From the NCBI GenBank assembly GCA_964637235.1, contig CAZWVR010000112.1, positions 1 through 6,586 of the forward strand: a DNA stretch of 6,586 nt, written 5' to 3'. The stretch is from CAZWVR01 sp964637235 (lineage in GTDB: Bacteria > Bacteroidota > Bacteroidia > Bacteroidales > S143-33). Shown one piece after another: positions 1-5,165 of the stretch (positions are counted from its first letter, which is position 1; each line of letters opens with the position of its first letter). The position numbers and the translations under genes were made by a program. Under the pieces are notes generated by a model. That model was not told the origin of the DNA. It searched no databases and saw only the letters and a list, made by a program, of their open reading frames with translations.

Positions 1-67
1 TTCGCAAAATTTTGCAAAAACTCTATATTTCAGCACATTGCAAAAAAAAGGTACGTTTATATCAATG
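1..67 (-). promoter_or_regulatory. Long promoter repeat, copy 1, for a gene beyond the left edge
   Basis: This is one of five copies of a 60-67 base module. On the plus strand it reads: palindrome GCAAAATTTTGC (4-15), a conserved block CAGCACATTGC, an A-run, GGTACG, TATAT, then a GTT at 67. In the other copies a minus-strand gene starts about 40-55 bases beyond the palindrome, so this copy should drive a gene whose start lies left of base 1. On the plus strand TTG (38-40) and TATCAATG (60-67), 19 bases apart, resemble a Bacteroidota promoter firing the other way. The repeat itself is certain; the promoter role is inferred. Confidence 0.7.
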
Positions 68-96
68 TTATAGCCAATTAAGATATAGGCTTTAAC
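67..96. repeat. Hairpin at the edge of promoter repeat 1
   Basis: GTTATAGCC (67-75) and GGCTTTAAC (88-96) form a 9-base stem with one mismatch around a 12-base loop. The stop codon of the 63-aa gene (78-80) lies in the loop. Equivalent hairpins sit at the same place beside promoter repeats 3 and 4. No T-run follows directly in the gene direction, so it is not a classical terminator. GTTATAGCC also pairs with GGCTATAAC at 290-298, so the whole 63-aa gene lies between inverted 9-mers. Confidence 0.6.
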
Positions 97-269
97 CAAA
101 ATTTAACCTTATCTGGAGACCATATTATATCTTTTTCTAAGTCAAATAATGTAGCTCTCATCTCAAGCTCTTTTGTACCTTCTGTAGTTTTGTATTCATT
201 CCAAGTAAAATACCTTCCTGTTTTAGTTGGTTTTTCTTTGCTGAAATCTACTTTTATATATTTTTGCAT
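78..269 (-). CDS. Hypothetical 63-aa protein, possibly DUF551-like
   Basis: A 63-residue soluble, lysine-rich protein of unknown function. A GRYFTW segment at residues 18-23, an acidic middle, and a C-terminal KVKFWLKPI resemble the general layout of small phage DUF551 proteins, which end in a Trp-containing THWMPLP-type motif. That likeness is weak and judged by eye. The ATG follows an A-rich leader, as usual in Bacteroidota. The gene is bracketed by the inverted 9-mers GTTATAGCC (67-75) and GGCTATAAC (290-298) and starts about 20 bases after the attC-like site at 290-386. It therefore looks like the body of a single-gene cassette. No promoter of its own is visible, so it may depend on read-through from upstream. 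Confidence 0.7.
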   Translation of the reverse strand: MQKYIKVDFSKEKPTKTGRYFTWNEYKTTEGTKELEMRATLFDLEKDIIWSPDKVKFWLKPIS

Positions 270-289
270 TTCGTTTATTTAAAATAACT

Positions 290-386
290 GGCTATAACAA
301 AGTGTATAGTTAAAAAGCCAATTAAGGTTAGTTCATTTAATCAAAGTCTGTATATTGGCTTTCAAACCATACACAAACCGTTATAG
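290..386. repeat. attC-like imperfect hairpin S0
   Basis: Plus-strand order: GGCTATAAC (290-298), 5 bases, GTAT, a, GTTA, a, AAAGCCAAT (304-322), a 31-base apical part, then ATTGGCTTT, c, AAAC, c, ATAC (354-372), 7 bases, GTTATAG (380-386). The arms pair over 17 positions with one internal A.A mismatch, interrupted by two a.c mismatches at fixed positions. This is the R''-L''-L'-R' architecture of integron attC sites, with AAC and GTT core ends and a 5/7 spacer asymmetry. The 87-aa gene's stop codon (381-383) lies inside the GTTATAG end. Confidence 0.7.
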
Positions 387-644
387 TGCATTTAGTTCAC
401 GTTTAACATTCTCCCAAAAATCAACTCTTTGCTCATGCCCTGCATCTAATGACACAATCTCATCTCTGAATAATTCTTCTAATATTTCTTCTACACATAT
501 AATTGCACTACTTATAGCATCATTAATACCCAAGTAGTTTTCTTCTACAAGTTCTCTTGTTTTATCAAAATTCCTATTTGGCATATCTCCCCACATTTTA
601 AAAATCAATTCTTTTGCTTTTTCTTTCGGACTAATATTTTCCAT
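381..644 (-). CDS. Hypothetical 87-aa helical protein, phage-type
   Basis: An acidic, all-helical protein with no membrane segment. The N-terminal PKEKAKELIFKM, the central ICVEEILEEL and the C-terminal WENVKRELNAL follow the pattern of a widespread small protein of Bacteroidota phages and prophages, which starts with a P-KEKA-EL stretch and ends in W-EVK-EL. No function is established for it. The stop codon overlaps the core end of attC-like site S0, the usual arrangement in integron cassettes, where the frame ends at the recombination site. On its 5' side lies only a half attC-like site (684-713), and the perfect palindrome at 737-756 lacks a good -7 box, so its promoter is unclear. Confidence 0.75.
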   Translation of the reverse strand: MENISPKEKAKELIFKMWGDMPNRNFDKTRELVEENYLGINDAISSAIICVEEILEELFRDEIVSLDAGHEQRVDFWENVKRELNAL

Positions 645-683
645 AATAAAATATTTACTTCATTTCAAATTCATAATTTTAAT

Positions 684-713
684 CGGCTACTTGCCTTATA
701 CAAACCGTTAGGC
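684..713. repeat. Half attC-like site S3
   Basis: CGGCTA, c, TTGC, c, TTAT, 7 bases, GTTAGGC matches the right half of sites S1 and S2 base for base in layout. CGGCTAcTTGCc is identical to S2. The AT-rich apical part (about 655-683) also resembles S1 and S2. The expected left half (ATAA, a, GCAA, a, TAGCCG) is absent; the 87-aa gene begins there instead. Confidence 0.6.
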
Positions 714-736
714 GCAATGTTCTTAATTTTAATGCC

Positions 737-756
737 TTTCGCAAAATTTTGCGAAA
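737..756. promoter_or_regulatory. Perfect 20-bp palindrome, isolated operator-like copy
   Basis: TTTCGCAAAATTTTGCGAAA is a perfect 20-base palindrome with the same core found in every promoter module here. It sits 5 bases beyond the 134-aa stop codon and has no convincing -7 box at the proper distance. It is best read as an operator copy or a decayed promoter for the 87-aa gene. Confidence 0.6.
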
Positions 757-761
757 AGATA

Positions 762-1166
762 CTATCTTACACGTTCATCAACACGAATACTTCTCGCATT
801 TGCGTTAATGGCAAGGAATAATACATCGTATGTTGCTTTTAATCTCTTTAACAATATATTAGTTTTTATCAATTTCTTTTTTTCTTCTATTAAAAGTACT
901 GCTGCATTTCTATTAGCGTCTGTAGCTGCAAGTTTTGGGATACCTTCAACTTTGCCTTGCATCAAATCTCTCGCTTTATAAAAAACTAAACTATCAAATT
1001 CTGCTTGTAAGGTATCACATAATTCTTGTTGCTCTATTATAAGATTGTTTATATAAAATGCTTGTTCAACAAACATAGCATCATATTCAATCTTTTGTTC
1101 AAGAGTTTGATTTGTGGTTTTTGCGAAATTTTGCAAAAATAACTCTATTTCTTTTAAATATTCCAT
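762..1166 (-). CDS. Hypothetical 134-aa helical protein
   Basis: A soluble, almost entirely helical protein of unknown function, rich in Glu, Lys and Leu. The segment at residues 85-122, with EEKKKLIKTNILLKRLKATY, looks like an amphipathic or coiled-coil helix. The tail is basic (SIRVDERVR). Its ATG shares one base with the TAA of the preceding 84-aa membrane-protein gene (TAATG), so the two are probably translationally coupled and made together. They lie in the same three-gene run as the SbcC-like ATPase. One copy of the regional palindrome core (GCGAAATTTTGC, 1123-1134) falls inside codons 11-15. I recognise no family. Confidence 0.8.
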   Translation of the reverse strand: MEYLKEIELFLQNFAKTTNQTLEQKIEYDAMFVEQAFYINNLIIEQQELCDTLQAEFDSLVFYKARDLMQGKVEGIPKLAATDANRNAAVLLIEEKKKLIKTNILLKRLKATYDVLFLAINANARSIRVDERVR

Positions 1167-1420
1167 TATCTATTTTTAGAAAAGTTCTCTAAATAATCAA
1201 TTATATCATCATCGGCATCAATATAATCATCGTATTCTCGTTCAATATTTCTATGCAAGATTATCCAAACAATTATAGTTAAAATTGCCATAAAGGTATT
1301 AAACCCTAACAGAAACAATGCCCAGAACCAAGAAATAGTTATGATGCCAAACATTTTTAAAATAGGCAATACAAAAGCCATTATAATTACTAATTGCCAA
1401 ATTTTTGTTATTATTTTCAT
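1166..1420 (-). CDS. 84-aa membrane protein with two transmembrane helices
   Basis: Two hydrophobic segments, about residues 8-30 (WQLVIIMAFVLPILKMFGIIT) and 33-55 (ALFLLGFNTFMAILTIIVWII), form a short helical hairpin. It is followed by HRNIER and a strongly acidic cytoplasm-like tail (EYDDYIDADDDIIDY). No signal cleavage site or catalytic motif is seen. The size and shape fit small phage inner-membrane proteins, including holin-like ones, but nothing specific supports a holin call. It has its own promoter module (1443-1472) and overlaps the next gene by one base. Its function is unknown. Confidence 0.8.
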   Translation of the reverse strand: MKIITKIWQLVIIMAFVLPILKMFGIITISWFWALFLLGFNTFMAILTIIVWIILHRNIEREYDDYIDADDDIIDYLENFSKNR

Positions 1421-1442
1421 AATTTTTGTTTTTTTTTATTTA

Positions 1443-1472
1443 AAAATATATTTATTTTGCAAAATTTTGCAA
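1443..1472 (-). promoter_or_regulatory. Promoter of the 84-aa/134-aa operon with palindromic operator
   Basis: On the minus strand TTG (1472-1470), 19 bases, TATATTTT (1450-1443) matches the Bacteroidota TTG-N19-TAnnTTTG pattern except for the last base. The spacer is the palindrome GCAAAATTTTGC (1459-1470). The expected start falls within the short A-rich leader before the ATG at 1420. The module lies immediately after the ATPase stop codon. Confidence 0.6.
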
Positions 1473-1480
1473 AAAAGGAA

Positions 1481-2794
1481 TTATTTTTCAATAACTTTAT
1501 ATTGAATATCTCCTTTTTCCGGTTTCTCGATTAAAAGTTGGAGTTTATTTTTATTGCTCCATTCTAATACGTCTTTTAAATTATCTTCATCTAAAGCTGA
1601 TGCTTCAAAGTGCATAGCTTTAAGTTCATTTAAGCCAAGCATACCAAGTTTAAGTGCTGCTATATATTTAGCAGATGTAGATATTTGTGAATCCTTAAAA
1701 GGATAACCTTTGTAATATACTCCGTCTTCTTTAATTTCAAATTCTTCAGGTAATTTTGCGTTTTTAAGAATATTAGATTTTTTTTGCAAAATTTCCCTTA
1801 CCTCTTTCTCATATTTATCAACTTTATCTCTTGCTTTTTGTCCTTCTTTAACCCAATTATTATAAAGTTCTAAATCTTTCTTATAATTATGATATTGATT
1901 ATTTATAGCATTTGCTTCCATAATTTGTTTAAGAATATCATCTGTGCTTTTTAATTTAGGCTCAGGAAGTGAAGTTAATTCTTTTTCGACTTCAGGACGT
2001 TTTCGAGTATTTAAAAAGGATTTGATTTCTGCAAAATTTGCAGAATATCCCATTTCAGCTAATTCTTTTTTTAATTGATTTACAGTAAGTGTTAATTCTG
2101 CTGCTTTATTAAATACTTTTCCTAACTCTCTTTGTCTTTCATTAAATTCCCTGATTTCTTTTAAGTGCTTTTCATTCTTTGTACTCCATTCTTTTCGTAT
2201 TTTTTCGTTATGCTCATTTATTTCTTGTAGTTTTTTATGCAAAATTTCTGTATTGACTTGTTTTACTTCCTTTGGTTTTTCAAGTTTACGTCCAATTATA
2301 TCTTTCAATCTCCTTTTTGCATCGGCTCTGTTATTATAGGCAACCTTGTATTCTTCATCAATTTTGCTAAAATCCACACCCAAAATATCAAGTAACATAT
2401 TTACTTGCTCTTTTTCAGAAACATTTAGAAATTTTTCAATATCAAATGATTTTCCAAAATACTTATCATTTAGCATAGAAATAACTCCTGATGTTACTCT
2501 TATCTTGCCTAATACATAAGTAAGAGAATCATTCCCTTTACTGTTAAATCTCCAAATTATTTTAGCCCCATCTGAAAGTTCCATTTCGTAATACCCTTTT
2601 TCCGTATCTTTATGTACCATTTGTGTTGGTATTATCTTTTTGAAACGGTCAAATAATCCTTGTAAAATTGATGATTTACCTGAATCATTACTACCAGTAA
2701 CAATAATTGTAGAATTATTTAATTCAATTTCTTTTTTGATAATTGCTTTAAAGTTTTCTACTGTTATTTTTTTTACATAAACTGTTTGTTCCAT
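1481..2794 (-). CDS. SbcC/Rad50/SMC-like ATPase, phage type
   Basis: A 437-residue ATPase of the RecF/SbcC/Rad50 class. The N-terminus has the family's ITVENFKAI strand and a Walker A, GSNDSGKSS, at residues 34-42. A long Lys/Glu-rich coiled coil spans about 150-350 and includes IRKEWSTKNEKHLKEIREF. The C-terminal lobe has a signature-like ISTSAKYIAALKLGM (371-385) and a SALDEDN D-loop (399-405). It contains no cysteine, so there is no zinc hook, and it is far shorter than true SbcC. Phage proteins of this compact type often lie near recombination or nuclease genes and are thought to act on DNA ends. The Walker B aspartate looks replaced: the position before the D-loop reads MHFEA where DE is expected. 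No nuclease partner is visible here. The start follows an A-rich leader downstream of promoter repeat 2. Confidence 0.85.
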   Translation of the reverse strand: MEQTVYVKKITVENFKAIIKKEIELNNSTIIVTGSNDSGKSSILQGLFDRFKKIIPTQMVHKDTEKGYYEMELSDGAKIIWRFNSKGNDSLTYVLGKIRVTSGVISMLNDKYFGKSFDIEKFLNVSEKEQVNMLLDILGVDFSKIDEEYKVAYNNRADAKRRLKDIIGRKLEKPKEVKQVNTEILHKKLQEINEHNEKIRKEWSTKNEKHLKEIREFNERQRELGKVFNKAAELTLTVNQLKKELAEMGYSANFAEIKSFLNTRKRPEVEKELTSLPEPKLKSTDDILKQIMEANAINNQYHNYKKDLELYNNWVKEGQKARDKVDKYEKEVREILQKKSNILKNAKLPEEFEIKEDGVYYKGYPFKDSQISTSAKYIAALKLGMLGLNELKAMHFEASALDEDNLKDVLEWSNKNKLQLLIEKPEKGDIQYKVIEK

Positions 2795-2815
2795 TTTTTT
2801 TGTTTTTTAAATTTA

Positions 2816-2895
2816 AAAATATATTCTTTTTTGCAAAATTTTGCAAAAAATCTCTATTTCAGCACATTGCAAAAAAAGGTACGTATATATCTTTG
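2816..2895 (-). promoter_or_regulatory. Long promoter repeat, copy 2, driving the ATPase gene
   Basis: Minus strand: TTG (2846-2844), 20 bases, TATATTTT (2823-2816), with GCAAAATTTTGC (2833-2844) covering the -33 element and spacer. The upstream extension runs to GTT at 2895. On the plus strand TTG (2867-2869), 18 bases, TATCTTTG (2888-2895) is a full match to the Bacteroidota -7 consensus TAnnTTTG. It points away from the ATPase gene, into the 73-aa cassette. The module may therefore be divergent. Confidence 0.65.
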
Positions 2896-2905
2896 TTAGG
2901 CAACA

Positions 2906-3127
2906 TTAACCGAAAGGGTTGCTGTTTTTACTAACTTTAACACAATTATTTATTTCTTCTGCTAAATCTTCACAATCTATTAATCTAATAAGTATTTTAG
3001 CATCAAGTTCTGTTAAGTTGTTTAATTCACTATCATATTCTTCAAGTATTTCTAAAGCGTTGTCTATTTCTTCTTGGTCATAATCGCTAATAATTGTGTC
3101 GTAATAATCTAATATTTTTTGTTTCAT
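2906..3127 (-). CDS. Hypothetical 73-aa acidic protein
   Basis: A small, very acidic helical protein with many Asp, Glu, Leu and Ile residues: YYDTIISDYDQEEIDNALEI near the N-terminus, then LTELDAKILIRLIDCEDLAEE, and a short tail NSNPFG. No family is recognised. Its acidity would be compatible with a nucleic-acid mimic or inhibitor, but that is speculation. The gene sits between the inverted 10-mers GTTAGGCAAC (2895-2904) and GTTGCCTAAC (3136-3145), starting 8 bases after the attC-like site S1. This is the same cassette-like framing as the 63-aa gene. No promoter of its own is seen. Confidence 0.7.
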   Translation of the reverse strand: MKQKILDYYDTIISDYDQEEIDNALEILEEYDSELNNLTELDAKILIRLIDCEDLAEEINNCVKVSKNSNPFG

Positions 3128-3138
3128 AATTTAACGTT

Positions 3139-3269
3139 GCCTAACAATTTGTATAAGTAATAGCCGTGTTAGTGCTTGTTTTTTAAAACTATTACTTTGT
3201 TATTAATTTATTTTTATCTACTTAATTTTGTGCTTCAATCGGCTACTACTCATACAATAGCCGTTATGC
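3139..3269. repeat. attC-like imperfect hairpin S1
   Basis: GCCTAAC (3139-3145), AATTT, GTAT, a, AGTA, a, TAGCCG (3151-3166), a 73-base AT-rich apex, CGGCTA, c, TACT, c, ATAC (3240-3255), AATAGCC, GTTATGC (3263-3269). The arms pair perfectly over 14 bp except for two a.c mismatches. GCCTAAC fits the integron R'' consensus RYYYAAC. The start of the site (CTAACAATT) recalls classical attC sites. It separates the 73-aa gene from the tRNA-like module. Confidence 0.75.
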
Positions 3270-3274
3270 ATAAG

Positions 3275-3410
3275 TGGTGGATAATGGAATCGAACCATTT
3301 TTTATCATTTACTATGTCCTACCAATAGACGAATCTCTAAATCAATTAGAGATGCAAGAATCGAACTTGCTTTTTATACTTAGATTGTCCTACCAATAGA
3401 CGAATCCACC
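3275..3410 (-). ncRNA. Tandem, interlocked tRNA-like structure
   Basis: Minus strand. Two copies, 71 bases apart, each carry a tRNA-Glu/Gln-type D-arm (TTCGTCTATTGGTAGGAC) and a perfect T-arm with loop TTCGATT (stems GCAAG/CTTGC and AATGG/CCATT). Only about 15-16 bases separate D- and T-arms, and no anticodon stem can be drawn. The acceptor strands pair across copies: GGTGGAT (3410-3404) with ATCCACC (3282-3276), which is followed by A, and ATCTCTA with TAGAGAT between the copies. The inner copy therefore reads 3' half before 5' half, like a permuted tRNA nested inside another. It is flanked by GTTATAAA (3420-3413) and GCATAAC (3269-3263), core-like ends. A decayed tRNA cluster is the alternative. 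Confidence 0.6.
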
Positions 3411-3414
3411 TATT

Positions 3415-3461
3415 TATAACACAATCCATACCCCATAAAGCAATATAGTATTGTGTTAAGA
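3415..3461. repeat. Short hairpin, possible minimal attC-like site
   Basis: TAACACAAT (3417-3425) pairs perfectly with ATTGTGTTA (3450-3458) around a 24-base loop. The outer ends read TTATAAC and GTTAAGA, the AAC/GTT polarity of the larger sites, but the two a.c mismatches are absent. It borders the tRNA-like module. Confidence 0.45.
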
Positions 3462-3628
3462 TTAAACATTGTGCTACGCTTTACGGTGCATAGCTTTAAC
3501 CATTATAAACAATTCACAGCCCTAACAAACAGTCGCTAATCTTTCTACAAGTAGAGGCAGCTGCCTTACCCCTCTGCTGTGTACCGCTTATAACAAGCAA
3601 TATAAAATATTTATAAATTTTGGTCATT
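3459..3628. other. Structured non-coding tract
   Basis: No credible frame on either strand. It holds a 7-bp stem (3473-3479 with 3488-3494, one G.T wobble if transcribed from the minus strand), AAC-type core-like ends at 3521-3527 (CCTAAC) and 3590-3596 (TATAAC), a small stem TCTAC/GTAGA (3544-3555), and the perfect 12-bp palindrome AGGCAGCTGCCT (3555-3566). It is noticeably more GC-rich around 3551-3587 than its surroundings. It follows the 129-aa gene and may be its 3' end, an eroded cassette junction, or an RNA gene. Confidence 0.4.
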
Positions 3629-4018
3629 TTAGCATTCTTTGCCAGATAATTCCATTTCCAGAAGCCTAATATCGTCTTCATATTTGTTTAATTGTTGTTC
3701 AATATTGTTTACGTTTTTCTCTAAATCAGAAATATCCTCCTTGTATTCATCAATTTTATTTTCTAATTCTGAAATCTGTCTGTTTGCTTGTTCTCTCATT
3801 TCCTCATTAGTTCTTCTTACGTTTTCAAAAAGATAAGAGATAGTATCATAAAGCCGTTCCGTCCGGTTATTTATTTCCATAACAACCTGTTTGTCGGTTT
3901 CGTCAACATAAGGGCAGAACTCATTTATAATATTAATTAAAGCACTTTCTATTTCCGCCTTTAAATCCTTTTCATTGTCGTCAATTATCGAACAAGTGTA
4001 TCCATAATCTAAACTCAT
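3629..4018 (-). CDS. Hypothetical 129-aa coiled-coil protein
   Basis: The N-terminal half (1-60) has a GYTCSIIDDNEKDLK opening. A continuous coiled coil follows from about residue 65 to 122, with heptad-like spacing in EMREQANRQISELENKIDEY and DISDLEKNVNNIEQQLNKYE. It is strongly acidic, with no membrane segment or catalytic motif. It resembles small phage coiled-coil proteins and could be a scaffold or adaptor, but no family is recognised. It has its own promoter with a palindrome (4041-4070) and lies directly after the 71-aa/90-aa pair. The next 500 bases downstream hold no gene. Confidence 0.8.
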   Translation of the reverse strand: MSLDYGYTCSIIDDNEKDLKAEIESALINIINEFCPYVDETDKQVVMEINNRTERLYDTISYLFENVRRTNEEMREQANRQISELENKIDEYKEDISDLEKNVNNIEQQLNKYEDDIRLLEMELSGKEC

Positions 4019-4040
4019 AATTTTGTTTCTTTTTTATTTA

Positions 4041-4070
4041 AAAATATATTCTTTTTGCAAAATTTTGCAA
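4041..4070 (-). promoter_or_regulatory. Promoter of the 129-aa gene with palindromic operator
   Basis: TTG (4070-4068), 19 bases, TATATTTT (4048-4041) on the minus strand. GCAAAATTTTGC (4057-4068) fills the -33 and spacer. This is the short form, without the extension that ends in GTT. A-rich leader to the ATG at 4018. Confidence 0.6.
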
Positions 4071-4076
4071 AAAAGT

Positions 4077-4349
4077 TTAATCCAACAAGCAGTCTAACAT
4101 AATACTTTCCACATACTCTTTATTATGAATTATTGCTTGTTTTTTTATATCTTCAATTAACCATTCTGGTATATTATCATACTCAATATCTTTTTTTGTA
4201 GGAGCATAATAAATATTTTCAATTTCCACTTCAAGCCCTCCATTATAACAAGCTGTAGTACTACCGTATGGCGCACAAAAACTATCTTCATAAATATTGT
4301 ATTCGACTTCTAAATAGAAGCCTTCTTTTATTTTATAATCAAATTCCAT
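4077..4349 (-). CDS. Hypothetical 90-aa protein, phage-type beta fold
   Basis: I chose the ATG at 4349 (MEFDYKIKEGFY). A longer frame would need a TTG start inside the upstream gene. The ATG leaves a 4-base gap after the upstream stop and has the A-rich leader usual here. The N-terminal half alternates charged and hydrophobic residues like a beta sheet (FYLEVEYNIYED, then GGLEVEIENIYYAP), with an APYGS turn. The C-terminal half is helical (DIKKQAIIHNKEYVES). This EVEYxYE...VEIxxI layout is common in small phage proteins of unknown role. It is co-transcribed with the 71-aa gene. Confidence 0.75.
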   Translation of the reverse strand: MEFDYKIKEGFYLEVEYNIYEDSFCAPYGSTTACYNGGLEVEIENIYYAPTKKDIEYDNIPEWLIEDIKKQAIIHNKEYVESIMLDCLLD

Positions 4350-4353
4350 TTTT

Positions 4354-4569
4354 TTATTTTTTATCAAAATCTAAAACAACTTTAACAATTCTTTTTTTAA
4401 TATCAATTACGGCTTCATCCAGTGTTTTAAAATCCCATTTTGATTCTAATTTTATTATATATCCATTAATATACACTTCTGCATTATTCCAATAAGTTCC
4501 ACTTTTTTCATTGTAATTGATGGATAATCTCTTTATTATTCCTTGATTTTTGATTTTTTTGTATTCCAT
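4354..4569 (-). CDS. Hypothetical 71-aa protein
   Basis: A small basic protein: strands around KNQGIIKRLSINY and AEVYINGYIIKLESKWDF, then a helix TLDEAVIDIKKRIVKVVLDF. The strand-strand-helix order with a late 'TLDEA..DIKKRI' helix resembles short phage proteins in which a beta hairpin is followed by a 'slxeaikxik' helix. No function is known. It is first in a two-gene operon with the 90-aa gene, 4 bases apart, behind promoter repeat 3. Confidence 0.75.
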   Translation of the reverse strand: MEYKKIKNQGIIKRLSINYNEKSGTYWNNAEVYINGYIIKLESKWDFKTLDEAVIDIKKRIVKVVLDFDKK

Positions 4570-4583
4570 AATATATTTTTTTA

Positions 4584-4663
4584 AAATAGTAGTCTTTTTG
4601 CAAAATTTTGCGAAAAATCTCTATTTCAGCACATTGCAAAAAAAAGGTACGTTTATATCAATG
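4584..4663 (-). promoter_or_regulatory. Long promoter repeat, copy 3, driving the 71-aa/90-aa operon
   Basis: Minus strand: TTC (4614-4612), 20 bases, TACTATTT (4591-4584), with GCAAAATTTTGC at 4600-4611; both boxes are weaker than in copy 2. The extension runs to GTT at 4663. Plus strand: TTG (4634-4636), 19 bases, TATCAATG (4656-4663), a weaker version of the outward promoter of copies 2 and 4. Confidence 0.55.
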
Positions 4664-4691
4664 TTACCAAACATTAAAACGATTTGGTAAC
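4663..4691. repeat. Hairpin with conserved loop, beside promoter repeat 3
   Basis: GTTACCAAA and TTTGGTAAC form a perfect 9-bp stem around the 11-base loop CATTAAAACGA. The hairpin at 5245-5273 has the same CATTAAAACGA loop core with entirely different arms. The right arm also serves as the AAC end of attC-like site S6. Confidence 0.7.
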
Positions 4692-4998
4692 AAGGGCTAT
4701 AAATAATAAAACCCTTGCCACCGCACACATTACAGTTTATCAACTTCATCTCTTGTTTCTTCTAAATCTTCTTTTAACCTGCGAGCTTTTTTTACTAATG
4801 CACTTTCTTCATCAGTTATCGCACCGCCAAGAGTTGCTACATCTTTTACTATATCAATAGGTATAGTTGCTACATCTATTGATATTTTTAATAATTTACC
4901 AAATAATCCCATTGTATTTATTTTTAATTAACTGTGCAGTATTCAACCCCACCGCACAAATAAGGGTTTTACTATTCATAGCCCCGATACGTTATTCC
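4683..4998. repeat. attC-like hairpin S6 with a gene in its loop
   Basis: TTTGGTAAC (4683-4691), AAGGG, CTAT, a, AATA, a, TAAAACCCTT (4697-4716); then, 245 bases later, AAGGGTTTTA, c, TATT, c, ATAG (4962-4981), 9 bases, GTTATTCC (4991-4998). The arms pair over 18 bp with the same two a.c mismatches as S0-S2. The 60-aa gene occupies the loop, flanked by direct repeats CCACCGCACA (4718-4727, 4949-4958). Without the insert the loop would be about 14 bases. Confidence 0.7.
4730..4912 (-). CDS. Hypothetical 60-aa protein, phage-type
   Basis: An amphipathic N-terminal region (GLFGKLLKISIDVATIPIDI), a VKDVATLGGAITDEE centre, and a highly charged helical C-terminus (KKARRLKEDLEETRDEVDKL). The pattern 'MGLF-K...DV-T-P--I-KDV-TLGG--TDEES' recurs in small proteins of phages and prophages, with no assigned function. 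The gene lies entirely inside the loop of attC-like site S6, between 10-bp direct repeats, as if inserted there. No promoter module precedes it, so it probably depends on read-through from the zinc-ribbon gene. Confidence 0.75.
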   Translation of the reverse strand: MGLFGKLLKISIDVATIPIDIVKDVATLGGAITDEESALVKKARRLKEDLEETRDEVDKL

Positions 4999-5147
4999 TT
5001 TATTATCCAAAAATCACCTTTTCCACAACTACATGGTTCAGTCCCTTTTGGTTTTGGTTTTCCACAATAATCACACACTAATATTTCAAGTTGTTTGTTA
5101 ATATCGGCTATAATTTGTTGCTTATCTATTTTTTGTTTGTCTGTCAT
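4992..5147 (-). CDS. 51-aa zinc-ribbon protein
   Basis: A helical, Lys/Gln-rich N-terminus (residues 1-22), then a compact zinc-ribbon knuckle pair: C25-x2-C28 (CDYC) and C39-x-C41 (CSC). It ends in GDFWIIKE. Four cysteines so spaced suggest one bound zinc and a role in nucleic-acid or protein binding; such tiny zinc ribbons are common in phages. The ATG at 5147 follows a short leader from promoter repeat 4. The stop codon (4992-4994) lies inside the GTTATTCC end of attC-like site S6, repeating the gene-end/site overlap seen with the 87-aa gene. Confidence 0.8.
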   Translation of the reverse strand: MTDKQKIDKQQIIADINKQLEILVCDYCGKPKPKGTEPCSCGKGDFWIIKE

Positions 5148-5165
5148 AATAATTTTTTAAATTTA

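Noticed and set aside
355..537. Plus-strand frames at 355-537, 3639-3836, 4268-4495, 4867-5070 and 5091-5282
   Set aside because: They are antisense to better minus-strand genes or run through repeat modules, with Ser/Phe-rich low-information translations and no leader.
3541..3597. A tRNA gene on the minus strand, because GGGGTAAGGCAGC resembles a D-loop
   Set aside because: No T-arm with TTCRANN, no acceptor pairing and no anticodon stem can be drawn; the signal is mostly the palindrome AGGCAGCTGCCT.
4350..4367. A TTG start giving a 96-aa version of the 90-aa protein
   Set aside because: It would overlap the upstream gene by 14 bases, while an ATG with a good A-rich leader lies 4 bases after the upstream stop.
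4663..4691. Rho-independent terminators at the short hairpins
   Set aside because: In the gene direction no T-run follows the stems directly; the nearest one is about 17 bases away inside the promoter repeat.
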